Below are positions 1 through 6,113 of a stretch of 8,526 bases of DNA, piece after piece. Made by a program: the position numbers and the translations under genes. Each line of letters starts with the position of its first letter. Within the stretch, counting starts at the first letter, position 1. Source of the DNA: Thermoleophilia bacterium (lineage in GTDB: Bacteria > Actinomycetota > Thermoleophilia > Gaiellales > Gaiellaceae). The notes under the pieces were generated by a model that was not told where the DNA came from, did no database searches, and saw nothing but the letters and a program-made list of their open reading frames with translations. Where the stretch lies: NCBI GenBank assembly GCA_025936595.1, contig JAICTB010000088.1, positions 1-8,526 on the forward strand, given 5' to 3'.

Positions 1-1
1 A

Positions 2-205
2 CAGGCCAAAGGCATCCTGATGGCCCGCAACTCAACGACCGCCGACCGCGCCTTCGAAATGCTGCGCGACCACTCCCAAAACAACGGCCGCAAACTCAGC
101 GACGTCGCCGCCGCCGTCGTCGAAAGCCACCTCCTGCTCCTCCCGCTGACCCCACGACCGATCGAGACGACCGACGGCAAGAGCCCTGCTGTCCGGAGCG
201 GGTAA
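2..205 (+). CDS. ANTAR-domain RNA-binding response protein, C-terminal part (5' end outside window)
   Basis: The frame is open from the window edge and the readable peptide begins QAKGILMARNSTTADRAFEM. This is the last two-thirds of an ANTAR domain: the Q-A-K-G-I-L-M helix, then A-F-x-x-L-R-x-x-S-Q and R-K-L-x-D-V-A-x-x-V-V. ANTAR domains bind paired RNA hairpins and act as transcription antiterminators, usually at the C-terminus of a protein whose N-terminal GAF, PAS or receiver domain lies upstream; that part is not in the window. After the domain comes a short Pro/Thr-rich tail (about residues 47-67) and a TAA stop. The internal ATG at position 20 is not the start, because the conserved helix precedes it. 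The target RNA cannot be inferred. Family identification is by motif recognition and is fairly secure. Confidence 0.85.
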   Translation, partial: QAKGILMARNSTTADRAFEMLRDHSQNNGRKLSDVAAAVVESHLLLLPLTPRPIETTDGKSPAVRSG

Positions 206-224
206 CAGGGTCGAAGCCAGGCTC

Positions 225-467
225 ATGGACACCTCAGACACCTTCTCGCGAATCTGGACGGCCTTTGACGACGGCCGCGTCCTTCCCGCCTGCGCTTGGT
301 GCGAACGAGTCTGCATCGACAAAACCTGGCTCATCCCATCCCGCGCAGCTCTCGCTGCGGTCGATCAGCGATACACCTTCTCGCACACGATCTGCGACGT
401 CTGCGCGCAGACTTACGCCCCAGCGTCGACGCAGGAGATCCGCAAAAGCTCAATGGCGTCGCTTTGA
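225..467 (+). CDS. small Cys-rich (probably zinc-binding) protein
   Basis: This 80-residue protein starts 19 bp after the ANTAR gene, on the same strand. It has a C-A-W-C pair (C23, C26), another Cys at C30, a Trp at position 35, then S-H-T-I-C-D-V-C (H54, C57, C60). The order CxxC...W...(S)H-x-I-C-x-x-C matches a short module found at the end of some PAS or response-regulator proteins, with the typical text 'CxWCKxI...W...SHGICPxC'; here it is freestanding. Four Cys/His ligands would suit one zinc ion. No strong ribosome-binding site is visible (a weak CCAGG lies 5' of the ATG), so the start is moderate. Given the neighbour it may take part in signalling, but no function can be assigned. Confidence 0.6.
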   Translation: MDTSDTFSRIWTAFDDGRVLPACAWCERVCIDKTWLIPSRAALAAVDQRYTFSHTICDVCAQTYAPASTQEIRKSSMASL

Positions 468-774
468 GCAAGTCGGACTTGACGACCGACCCTTGAAATC
501 GCCCCCCGCGCATGGGGCCATCACGAAGATGAAGTGGTCACCGCGACCGTCGCGAGCACGAAACGGTGATGGGTCGTGATGCCACCGAGCCAGACCTGTA
601 GCTCGGCTGCGAGCGCGAGCAGCGCCGCGGCGATCCTCGTCAAGCGCTGGGCTGACCCGCCCGGCAGAAAGATCAACCCCTGGGGCTACCCCTGATCAGC
701 CGGCGCCCGGACGACGCAGGGGCGGCGGCCGCCTAGCGTCGGTGCAGCCCATTCCGACTCGAAGGAGCGATCAA
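468..774. other. gene-poor stretch upstream of the AOC-barrel gene
   Basis: There are 307 bases between the small Cys-rich gene and the next convincing start. Several short open frames cross this stretch, but none has a ribosome-binding site or recognisable protein text. The right half carries the repeats and possible promoter described separately. No RNA gene or strong terminator was seen. Confidence 0.5.
676..738 (+). promoter_or_regulatory. candidate promoter/operator region of the AOC-barrel gene
   Basis: ACCCCTG occurs twice as a direct repeat (676-682 and 688-694), 12 bp start to start, i.e. about one helical turn, which fits a regulator binding one face of the DNA. The first copy is part of a small palindrome, CCCC-T-GGGG. 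About 37 bp downstream lies CCTAGCGT (732-739), which could be a -10-like element at a sensible distance from the ATG at 775. This is inferred from position and pattern only. Confidence 0.3.
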
Positions 775-1299
775 ATGAACATCCCGTACCAGGTCAACCA
801 CCGCAGCCTGCGGGTCTTCCTCGCGCTCGGCGCGACCGCAGCCGCTGTCACCATCGCGCTCGTTCTCGCCGCCAACGGCAGCGGCCAGGTTTCAGGCGCC
901 CGCACGATCAAGCTCTTCGAGGCCCCCAAGGGGAGCACCTTCGGCTTCGTCGACAACGCGCCGAAGACGAACCGCAAAGACCCGCACGCTTCCATCGGCG
1001 ACATCCTCGCCTTCAGCAATCCGATCTTCGATGAGTCGAGGACGCATCGGCTCGGCGTCTCCTCGGCGCAGTGCATCGCGACCCGCGCCGGCAGGATCGC
1101 CAGCGCGACCTACACCTGCTCCGGCACTTTCGCCCTCAACGACGGAACGATCGCGGTCGCTGCGCTCCAGCGCGGCGAGCCGACCACGCAGCAGCTCGCC
1201 GTCACCGGCGGCACTGGCGCCTACGACGGCGCCCGCGGGACGATCGTCGCGCGAATGCTGAAGAGCGGCACCGAGGACACGATCACGCTGCTGCCCTGA
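775..1299 (+). CDS. secreted or membrane-anchored allene-oxide-cyclase/dirigent-like beta-barrel protein
   Basis: This is a 174-residue protein. The start is set at 775 because AAGGAG lies at 762-767, 7 bp upstream; the frame is open further 5' but without such a site. Residues 1-12 are polar with basic residues, and residues 13-34 form a hydrophobic Ala/Val/Leu segment (signal peptide or single membrane anchor). The mature part ends with T-G-G-T-G-A-Y-D-G-A-R-G (about 144-155), the hallmark turn of allene oxide cyclase-like/dirigent-like barrels, which occur in many bacterial secreted proteins of unknown function. C100 and C115 could form a disulfide outside the membrane. A VOC-family remnant follows 33 bp downstream with its own ribosome-binding site, so the two were probably co-transcribed. 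Binding of a small hydrophobic ligand is possible but not shown. Confidence 0.75.
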   Translation: MNIPYQVNHRSLRVFLALGATAAAVTIALVLAANGSGQVSGARTIKLFEAPKGSTFGFVDNAPKTNRKDPHASIGDILAFSNPIFDESRTHRLGVSSAQCIATRAGRIASATYTCSGTFALNDGTIAVAALQRGEPTTQQLAVTGGTGAYDGARGTIVARMLKSGTEDTITLLP

Positions 1300-1332
1300 A
1301 CGGCAACACCCCCACGCGAGAGGAGCCTTGAC

Positions 1333-1437
1333 ATGACCAGCATTCTGCGCGAGCCCGACGTAATGCCCTGGGGCGAAAGGATCGCCACCGTCGCAGATCC
1401 GGAAGGGAACGCGGTTGCGCTATGCGCTCAGCCTTAG
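1333..1437 (+). pseudogene. glyoxalase/VOC-family remnant (start plus C-terminal end only)
   Basis: A 34-codon frame begins with ATG at 1333 after a strong site (GAGAGGAG, 1318-1325, 7 bp upstream) and ends with TAG. Its sequence includes MPWGERIATVADPEGNAV, which is the typical last strand of VOC-superfamily proteins (glyoxalase/bleomycin-resistance fold: P-W-G-x-R-x-A-x-x-x-D-P-x-G-N). Family members usually have about 115-130 residues, so most of the fold is absent between the first few codons and this tail. The start and tail are in one frame, as after an in-frame deletion. It could be translated as a short peptide but cannot form the metal site. An assembly collapse would look the same. 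Confidence 0.65.
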
Positions 1438-1529
1438 CCTGGATCGTTTCCGAGAAGGTGCGCCTAGCACCGGCGTCGATCTCGCCGGCTGCGTTTTCTG
1501 GCGCGAGGTCGACTGTGGGTCGCCGGCGG
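1438..1529. other. short convergent gap, no feature seen
   Basis: This is the space between the VOC remnant and the convergent fusion gene. I saw no clear terminator hairpin with a T tract and no other motif. Confidence 0.3.
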
Positions 1530-2651
1530 TCAGGTGTCTTGCCGGATTGCGCGGTGGAGAGTTTCGAGGCGGAGCCGTTCTGCGGTCCCGAGGAGCCGCT
1601 CTGCTCGGCGTGCTCGTTCGGTTGCGCCGGGCGGACCGAAGGCGAGATGTGCGAGCGCCGTCCACAGCTCACGGTTGCTCTCTAGGAGGAGGCGGCAGCC
1701 TTCGAGCTCGGTTACTTTCGAAAGGGGCGATGGCCGTACGAGCCGTCCGTTCAGCTTCAGTCGTGCGATCTTCTCGGCTGTCCAGGCGGCGGCGTGGCGA
1801 GCACGCGAAGGCGTGCTGTCGAGTCGACCGAGAAACGCGTCCAGGCACGCGCGATCCTCGTCCGCGACTCCGGCGAGGTCGTGGACGAACGTGTGCTGCT
1901 CTCCGGGCTGGGTCGAGGTGCCGATTCGACGCGCGAGCTCGCCAAGCACGACCAGAAGGGCGTGGTGGTCGCGCAGGTAGATCGCGAGCAGACGCCCGTC
2001 GAGCGCATTGACGGGTGTCTTGCGGTCCGGCTGGCTCAGGTTCGCCTCGGTGAGGAGGGCCATGCGCGTGCAGGCCCGTCGTCCGAACTCGACCTGCTTG
2101 TGCCGACCGAGGAGCCGGAAGCCGAGCCGGAAGATCGGATTCGCGTCGGCGGGGCATGAGACGGCATGCGTCCGGAACTCGATCTCGCCGCTGTCCAGCC
2201 ATTTCCAGACTTCGAAGTCCCGTTGGCCGGCCTCGACGTGTCCTTCGAGCGTGCGGTAGTTCCAGAAGAAGACCTGCGCTTCGCGGCCGTCCTCGATACG
2301 CGCTTCGGTTCCGGCGCTGCCGACGCGGACGCCGACGTAGATGCGAGCGCCGAGCGCGTGCAGGATCAGCAGCATCTCACGCTGCTCCAGCGGGACACGT
2401 GGGTCGTAGCGCGCCTCGACGAGCGACGGGTCGGCGAATGCGTAGCTGCGACTCAGCGCCACTGCGGTTTCCCAACTCCCGCCGGGCTCCGGCGGACCCG
2501 CCTGCTCGGGTGGGAGACGCTCGCGGTAGTGGTCGCGTGCCCATCCCGGGCCGCCGAGCGTGTCGGGGTCGAAGTTGAGCGGTCTGCCGGGCAGCGCCGC
2601 CAGACGGCGCTCGACGTCGCGGTCATGAAGATCGAAGTCAGGAAAGCGCAA
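1530..2651 (-). CDS. fusion protein: UPF0548 (DUF1990) domain plus C-terminal 'EDRxxL...EKxxRLKLNGR' domain
   Basis: This is a 373-residue protein. About residues 20-200 resemble UPF0548/DUF1990: an F-D-P-D-T region, E-G-H-V-E-A-G-Q (136-143), and G-F-R-L-L-G-R...F-x-R-R-A (177-193). About residues 215-370 match, by recognition, a separate actinobacterial protein family of unknown function with the landmarks Y-L-R-D-H (225-229), E-D-R-A-C-L (265-270), A-A-W-T-A-E-K-I-A-R-L-K-L-N-G-R (288-303), S-P-L-S-K-V-x-E-L-E-G (308-318) and L-W-x-A-L (329-333). That family is normally a stand-alone protein of about 170 residues, so this is a domain fusion. The start is TTG, supported by AGGTGG 9 bp upstream and by the 14-bp overlap with the preceding gene; no better in-frame ATG exists. 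Function is unknown for both parts. Confidence 0.75.
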   Translation of the reverse strand: MRFPDFDLHDRDVERRLAALPGRPLNFDPDTLGGPGWARDHYRERLPPEQAGPPEPGGSWETAVALSRSYAFADPSLVEARYDPRVPLEQREMLLILHALGARIYVGVRVGSAGTEARIEDGREAQVFFWNYRTLEGHVEAGQRDFEVWKWLDSGEIEFRTHAVSCPADANPIFRLGFRLLGRHKQVEFGRRACTRMALLTEANLSQPDRKTPVNALDGRLLAIYLRDHHALLVVLGELARRIGTSTQPGEQHTFVHDLAGVADEDRACLDAFLGRLDSTPSRARHAAAWTAEKIARLKLNGRLVRPSPLSKVTELEGCRLLLESNRELWTALAHLAFGPPGATERARRAERLLGTAERLRLETLHRAIRQDT

Positions 2652-3390
2652 GCGGGTCGTCCACCTTTCGGCTGATGATCTCGATGCCGCCCGTCAGCCG
2701 TCCCCCGGCGAGACCTGCGACTTGCTCGAGAAAGGATGTCCACATGTGCAGCTGCACCTCTTTGGCCATGCGCAGATGGTTGTAGAGCAAGTTCGAGAGG
2801 CGGTCGCCGCTTCGGGCCCACGACTCGATCTCGAAGCGAAGCAGCGTGTCCGCCTGCGTGGCACGGAATTCGATCTGGCCGGCTTCGAGATGGCCGGCGA
2901 GCGTTGCGAATCGGAAGGAAGTCGGCGTCGCCGCCGTGACGCGCACCGGACCATCCCATGGGCCCGGCATGCGGACGACGAATTCGTCGCCGACCGCGAG
3001 GCGACCCTCTTCGCCGCGGATCTTCAGAAAGCGGGCGAGCTCCGTCGGCGTCGCCCGGTTCGGATCCTCACGGAGGCGGCCGATCAGGTCGGTGGGCGAG
3101 AGCTCGGCGCCGCAAATCCTCGCCCGATAGAGCCGGTGGAAGAGTGGCCCGACGCCGTCGTTGATCCCTTGCACGTCGTCGTCAACGGCCGCAGCCGATG
3201 GGTGATGCGGAAGGTCGTCAACGCCTCCGCGCTTCTCGCTGCGGTGCATCGGCGTCGTCCGCCACATGTAGTTCCAGGACGTCAAGGCGATTCCCACGGG
3301 CCAGAGCGCTGCCGTCCAGAGACGTCGCTGGAGCGAGAGACGATTCAGCACGAACGTTCTGGCTACCCACGCGAGGATGGGACTGAACAC
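2638..3390 (-). CDS. UPF0548 (DUF1990) family protein with N-terminal membrane segment
   Basis: This is a 250-residue protein. An N-terminal hydrophobic stretch, about residues 24-38 (L-W-T-A-A-L-W-P-V-G-I-A-L), is followed by W-N-Y-M-W-R-T-T-P-M-H-R, a text I associate with the longer DUF1990 proteins. The domain itself covers about 80-245: L-F-H-R-L-Y, G-P-W-D-G-P-V-R-V (143-151), T-L-A-G-H-L-E-A-G-Q-I-E-F (163-175), then F-E-I-E-S-W-A-R-S-G-D. The repeated G-H-x-E-A-G-Q motif also occurs in the downstream gene, so the two are paralogous in part. They overlap by 14 bp and form an operon. The start is a GTG with no convincing ribosome-binding site, so a start some codons downstream is possible. 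Function is unknown; a plant relative in the UPF0548 family does not settle it. Confidence 0.7.
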   Translation of the reverse strand: MFSPILAWVARTFVLNRLSLQRRLWTAALWPVGIALTSWNYMWRTTPMHRSEKRGGVDDLPHHPSAAAVDDDVQGINDGVGPLFHRLYRARICGAELSPTDLIGRLREDPNRATPTELARFLKIRGEEGRLAVGDEFVVRMPGPWDGPVRVTAATPTSFRFATLAGHLEAGQIEFRATQADTLLRFEIESWARSGDRLSNLLYNHLRMAKEVQLHMWTSFLEQVAGLAGGRLTGGIEIISRKVDDPLALS

Positions 3391-3416
3391 GTAGAGACAG
3401 GGGTAGGGGCGAGATC

Positions 3417-3665
3417 GTGATCGTTAACCTGATGCGCCGAGTTGGTTTCCGCGGCTCGGAGTTCCACGCGCTCTCGCTCGGCTCTGTCGGCCTTTGCATC
3501 GGCCTTTGGATCCGCGCCAAGACCGTCGATCAGGACGAGCGTGGCAACGCCGAGCGGCGCGCCCTGTTCGTCGGCCTCTGGGCTCCCACGCTCTGGCAGA
3601 TCGGCGACTCGCTGAGCACGATCGGCCGGCCGAGGCTGCGATCGCTGCTGCGGCGGTTCCCCTAG
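3417..3665 (+). CDS. small membrane protein of unknown function
   Basis: This 82-residue protein is divergent from the DUF1990 operon. It has two hydrophobic segments (about 17-33 and 49-66). The second carries E-R-R-A-L-F-V-G-L-W-A-P-T-L-W, a pattern (A-E-R-x-x-x-F-V-G-L-W-A-P-T) seen in many small hypothetical proteins of high-GC bacteria, which is the main reason to call it real. The start is GTG at 3417 with a G-rich sequence upstream; ATG at 3432 (codon 6) is an alternative. It converges with mscL, 66 bp apart at the stops. No function can be assigned. Confidence 0.6.
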   Translation: MIVNLMRRVGFRGSEFHALSLGSVGLCIGLWIRAKTVDQDERGNAERRALFVGLWAPTLWQIGDSLSTIGRPRLRSLLRRFP

Positions 3666-3710
3666 AGAAGCCGCCGCACCCTTGCACCCGGCGCAATGCG
3701 TCGCGTGGGT

Positions 3711-3724
3711 CCTCGCCCGCGAGG
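3711..3724. terminator. possible bidirectional terminator hairpin
   Basis: CCTCG-CCCG-CGAGG is a 5-bp perfect stem with a 4-base loop in the 66-bp gap between two convergent genes, 8 bp from the mscL stop. There is no T tract on either side, so it is a weak call that rests on location. Confidence 0.25.
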
Positions 3725-3731
3725 CCGAAGA

Positions 3732-4175
3732 TCAGATGCTGCTACCGCAGTAGCGGCATTTGGTCGCCGCGACCGGGAGGTCCTCCGAAAGGCAATCGGG
3801 GCAGCTCTTGGCCGGAGGCGAGTCACCGAAGACTGTGACTCCGCGCCGCTTCTGGTACGTCCGGTAAGGCACCACGATGGCGAAGTAGATGACCACCATG
3901 AAGATGATGAAATAGATGACGGCCGCAATGAAGGCGCCGACGTTGACGAGCTGGCCGTTCACGTGGAAGCCCAGCCCCGTCGTGCCGCCGCTGCCGGCCG
4001 AGTTGACGAGCGGGGTGATGATGTTGTCGGTGAACGCCTTGATCAGGGTGCTGAAGGCGAGAGCGATCACCAGCCCGACCGCGATGATGATGATGTCGCC
4101 CTGCATGAGGAAGTTCTTGAAGCCGGCCACGACACCGACCGGCCGCTCGGGCCGCATTTCTTCACGTTGAGCCAC
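3732..4175 (-). CDS. mscL: large-conductance mechanosensitive channel MscL with C-terminal zinc ribbon
   Basis: This is a 147-residue channel that opens under membrane tension and releases solutes during osmotic downshock. The N-terminal amphipathic part and TM1 read G-F-K-N-F-L-M-Q-G-D-I-I...A-V-G-L-V-I-A-L-A-F (about 19-42), followed by N-I-I-T-P (51-55), both typical of MscL. A periplasmic loop (56-77) leads to TM2 (about 78-103) and the P-Y-R motif. The usual C-terminal helical bundle is replaced or extended by C-P-D-C...C-R-Y-C (C125, C128, C140, C143), a zinc-ribbon-like tail. The start is GTG at 4175, chosen because GGAGG lies 5 bp upstream; a longer frame exists but lacks such a site. 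Family call is secure; the role of the metal tail is unknown. Confidence 0.9.
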   Translation of the reverse strand: MAQREEMRPERPVGVVAGFKNFLMQGDIIIIAVGLVIALAFSTLIKAFTDNIITPLVNSAGSGGTTGLGFHVNGQLVNVGAFIAAVIYFIIFMVVIYFAIVVPYRTYQKRRGVTVFGDSPPAKSCPDCLSEDLPVAATKCRYCGSSI

Positions 4176-4326
4176 GACGTCCTCCTGCTCGGTTTGCCTA
4201 GGATCGAACACGATGACAGAAGGCGCAGCGCCGTGCCCCCGCCCGCGGCTCCTCCACTCTGGGCGATCCGGCTTCACCTCTCTCTGAGCGGTGAATCGCG
4301 CGGTTAGGGGCAGCGGCCGAGTTCGG
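4176..4326. other. intergenic gap between the ArsM-like gene and mscL
   Basis: These 151 bp carry the ribosome-binding site of mscL at the left edge (GGAGG on the minus strand) and presumably its promoter. I see no clear terminator for the upstream ArsM-like operon; a GCGGT direct repeat near 4289-4305 is the only visible pattern. Confidence 0.3.
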
Positions 4327-5220
4327 TCAGTGCTCGGTCTCGCCGGCTTCGGGCCGCGGGACGTCGGTGAAGATCGTCGTGCCTCGTTCGCGTGGTAGGA
4401 ATCCGATGCGGCTGTCGACGCGTGCGCGGACGACGATGGCGGTTCCGATTGTTTGCTGTCGCTGCGGCGGGATCAGGGTGCGCATCAGATCGAGCACTTC
4501 GTTGGTGAAGAGCGGGTAGAGGGCGCAGTCGTCGACGCCCATGGGCGAGCGTTCGGGGATCTCGATTTTGGTGAAGCCGGCCCGTTCGAGTTTGGTGACG
4601 AAGTCACGCTCCGTCAGGGCGCCGGCCACTCAGCCCGCCCAGGTGGCGGGGTGGGTGAGGATCTCGGGTGGGAGTTCTTCCTCGGCGACGGTGAGGTCGG
4701 CGAGGGTGAGCTTGCCGCCGGGTCGGAGCACGCGGGCGCATTCGGCGAGCACGCGTGCTTTGCGTGGGGCGAGGTTGATGACGCCGTTGGAGATGATGTG
4801 GTCGACGCTGGCGTCGGGTAGTGGGAGTGCTTCGATGTCGCCCTTGAGCGGCTCGACGTTGGTGAGCCCCGCTTCTGCGGCCGCTGCGCTGGTGCGTTCG
4901 AGCATCTCGGGGAGGAAGTCGAGCGCGAGTACGCGGCCGGTGGGGCCGGTGTGGTGGGCGGCGAGGATGGTGTCGATGCCGGCGCCGCAGCCGAGGTCGA
5001 GCAGCGTCTCGCCTGTGTCGATCTCGGCGTGGCGGAGGTGATTCCCGACCCCGAGCGCCCCCTCGATCGCGCTCTGCGGCAGCTGGGCGAGCTGCTCCGA
5101 GGAATAGAGCTTGCGCGCGAGCGTCTCCGAAGAGGCATCGACGGCGGCGTAGGCGGAGCGAACGATCTCCTTGATCTCCGCCGAATGCATCAGGTCGCGC
5201 GCGGCGCCTGTCTCGGTCAT
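4327..5220 (-). CDS. ArsM-like SAM-dependent methyltransferase, selenoprotein (in-frame TGA = Sec197)
   Basis: Read through one TGA (4632-4630), this is a 297-residue protein. Residues 1-196 form a class I SAM methyltransferase: motif I L-D-L-G-C-G-A-G-I-D (74-83), D101 ending the second strand, D128 in G-D-I-E, and S-N-G-V-I-N-L (144-150), the last typical of arsenite methyltransferase (ArsM) relatives. Beyond the TGA the same frame continues V-A-G-A-L-T-E-R-D-F-V-T-K-L-E-R-A-G-F (198-216), which is the normal ArsM continuation. In ArsM relatives the text is W-x-G-C-(I/L)-x-G-A-L, and its Cys is one of the arsenic-binding residues; here it is Sec. C232 (D-D-C-A-L-Y) may be a second ligand. 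A hairpin of SECIS type follows the TGA. The ATG overlaps the anti-sigma stop (ATGA), making it third in the sigma operon. The substrate could be arsenite or another soft metalloid or thiol; this is not shown. Confidence 0.85.
4596..4616 (-). promoter_or_regulatory. SECIS-like hairpin of the first ArsM-like gene
   Basis: Counting from the base after TGA, nucleotides 14-21 (UGACGGAG) pair with 27-34 (CUUCGUCA): seven Watson-Crick pairs and one G-U. The apical loop is CGUGA (22-26), with G at its second position. Bacterial SECIS elements sit inside the coding region just after UGA, with the loop about 16-37 nt downstream and a G among the first loop bases, and are bound by SelB. This one fits all three points. 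Folding energy was not computed. Confidence 0.75.
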
Positions 5221-5453
5221 GCCCGCTCCTCCAGCTCGGTCACGGTCGCCAGCAACCGCGCCTTCACGTCGGCGGGCAGGTCAGGCTCGTCCGGTTGAGC
5301 GAGGAAACGGCGTAGCTCCTCGGCGAAGTCGAGCTCGCCGCAGCAGCGGCGGCAGAAGCTGAGGTGCTCCTCGATCTTCTCCCGGTCGGCCTCCTCTACG
5401 ACCCCGTCCAGGTACTCCCACAGCTGCCGTACCGCCTCGGCGCAGGTGATCAT
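5217..5453 (-). CDS. cytoplasmic zinc-binding anti-sigma factor (ZAS / zf-HC2 type)
   Basis: This 78-residue protein has C4 followed by H30-x3-C34-x2-C37 (H-L-S-F-C-R-R-C), the zinc-binding anti-sigma (ZAS) signature, plus an extra C38. In relatives such as RsrA these residues hold zinc and release the sigma factor on oxidation or thiol attack. There is no hydrophobic segment, so it should act in the cytoplasm and sense an internal signal. It starts with ATG overlapping the sigma stop by 4 bp (ATGA) and its own stop overlaps the methyltransferase start in the same way, so the three genes are translationally coupled. The partner is the sigma factor just upstream. The sensed signal (oxidant, electrophile or metalloid) is inferred only from the neighbouring genes. 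Confidence 0.85.
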   Translation of the reverse strand: MITCAEAVRQLWEYLDGVVEEADREKIEEHLSFCRRCCGELDFAEELRRFLAQPDEPDLPADVKARLLATVTELEERA

Positions 5454-6052
5454 CGTTTCGCGTTCTCCTTCAGTAGTCCGTGCCTCTCGGCGTAGTCCCA
5501 GAGTGTGCGTTCGAACAGCTTCCGCCCCCGGTGCAAGCGGGCGAGCATCGTTCCCAACGGCACCTCGAGCAGGTAGGCGACCTCCTTCACCTGGTAGCCC
5601 TCGCAGTAGCAGAGCACGAGCGGCAGCCGGTACAGCTCGGGCAGCTCGGCGAGCACGGCGCGCACGTCCTCGCGGCCGAACTGGTGCAGGAAGTCGAGGT
5701 GGAGCGAGTCGGAGTAGGGGAACGGATCCTCGGCGGCGATCGTGCGGTAGAGCGAGAAGCCGTCCGCTTCGTTGAGCTCGGTCTCCTCTACGCGTCGTCC
5801 CTTCGCGCGTGCCCGGTCGCGGCAGCAGTTGACGAGGATCGCGGTCAGCCAGGCCGGTGCCGCGACCTCGTCGTCGAGGCTCGCGTACGCGCGGTAGCCC
5901 TTGAGTAGGGCGTCTTGGACTGCGTCCTCGGCTTCGTCACCGACAAGCCGGCGGGCGAGCCGGTACAGGCGCGGCAGCTCCCGCGCTGCGACGACCTGGA
6001 AGCTGCCCCGCTCGGATGGCGTGTCTGCAGCCTGCTGCTCCGCGCGCACCAT
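5450..6052 (-). CDS. ECF-type RNA polymerase sigma factor
   Basis: This is a 200-residue sigma factor. Region 2 covers about 20-85: L-P-R-L-Y-R-L-A-R-R-L-V-G-D-x-x-x-A-E-D-A-V-Q-D-A-L-L-K-type text, with A-W-L-T-A-I-L-V-N-C-C-R-D-R closing it. Region 4 covers about 130-187: L-A-E-L-P-E-L-Y-R-L-P-L-V-L-C-Y, G-Y-Q-V-K-E-V-A-Y-L-L-E-V-P-L-G-T, then A-R-L-H-R-G-R-K-L-F. The linker is longer than in the smallest ECF factors. The frame is open to 6343, but that extension is unlike any sigma N-terminus and crosses the divergent promoter. ATG at 6052 is preferred; it lies about 9 bases after the predicted transcription start, so translation may be nearly leaderless. GTG at 6076 is an alternative. It is the first gene of the sigma/anti-sigma/methyltransferase operon and probably autoregulated. 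Confidence 0.88.
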   Translation of the reverse strand: MVRAEQQAADTPSERGSFQVVAARELPRLYRLARRLVGDEAEDAVQDALLKGYRAYASLDDEVAAPAWLTAILVNCCRDRARAKGRRVEETELNEADGFSLYRTIAAEDPFPYSDSLHLDFLHQFGREDVRAVLAELPELYRLPLVLCYCEGYQVKEVAYLLEVPLGTMLARLHRGRKLFERTLWDYAERHGLLKENAKR

Positions 6053-6067
6053 GCCCTGTTCGGGAAA

Positions 6068-6094
6068 GACGCTCACGCCGACGAAGTTATTGCA
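6068..6094 (-). promoter_or_regulatory. candidate ECF-type promoter of the sigma operon
   Basis: Read on the minus strand, TGCAATA (6094-6088) is followed after exactly 16 bp by CGTC (6071-6068). CGTC is a common -10 core of ECF-dependent promoters and 16 bp is a normal spacing. Transcription would begin near 6061, just before the ATG at 6052. The -35 word is not the common GGAAC, so it would be specific to this sigma group. Confidence 0.55.
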
Positions 6095-6113
6095 TCGGCT
6101 CGGAAATGCAATA
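6088..6113. repeat. 8-bp perfect inverted repeat in the divergent promoter region
   Basis: TATTGCAT (6088-6095) and ATGCAATA (6106-6113) are perfect reverse complements, separated by 10 bp (18 bp centre to centre). The arms coincide with the -35 elements proposed for the two divergent promoters. It may simply be two back-to-back -35 elements, or also the operator of a dimeric regulator. Confidence 0.7.

Noticed and set aside
2166..3420. Plus-strand frames opposite the DUF1990 genes (for example 2166-2675 and 2722-3420)
   Set aside because: No recognisable motifs; they mirror the minus-strand coding regions.
3696..4307. Plus-strand frame of 203 codons opposite mscL
   Set aside because: The sequence is low-complexity Asp/Glu/Arg text caused by antisense reading of MscL, whose minus-strand motifs are unmistakable.
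4595..4607. Alternative hairpin GUGAC-UUC-GUCAC after the first TGA
   Set aside because: It is only 5 bp with a tight loop lacking G, and is exclusive with the 8-bp stem whose loop matches the other two SECIS-like elements.
4327..4629. Separate 100-codon gene starting with GTG at 4629, right after the first methyltransferase's TGA
   Set aside because: It is the direct in-frame continuation of the methyltransferase and begins in the middle of the conserved G-x-x-A-G-A-L motif. There is no independent start signal.
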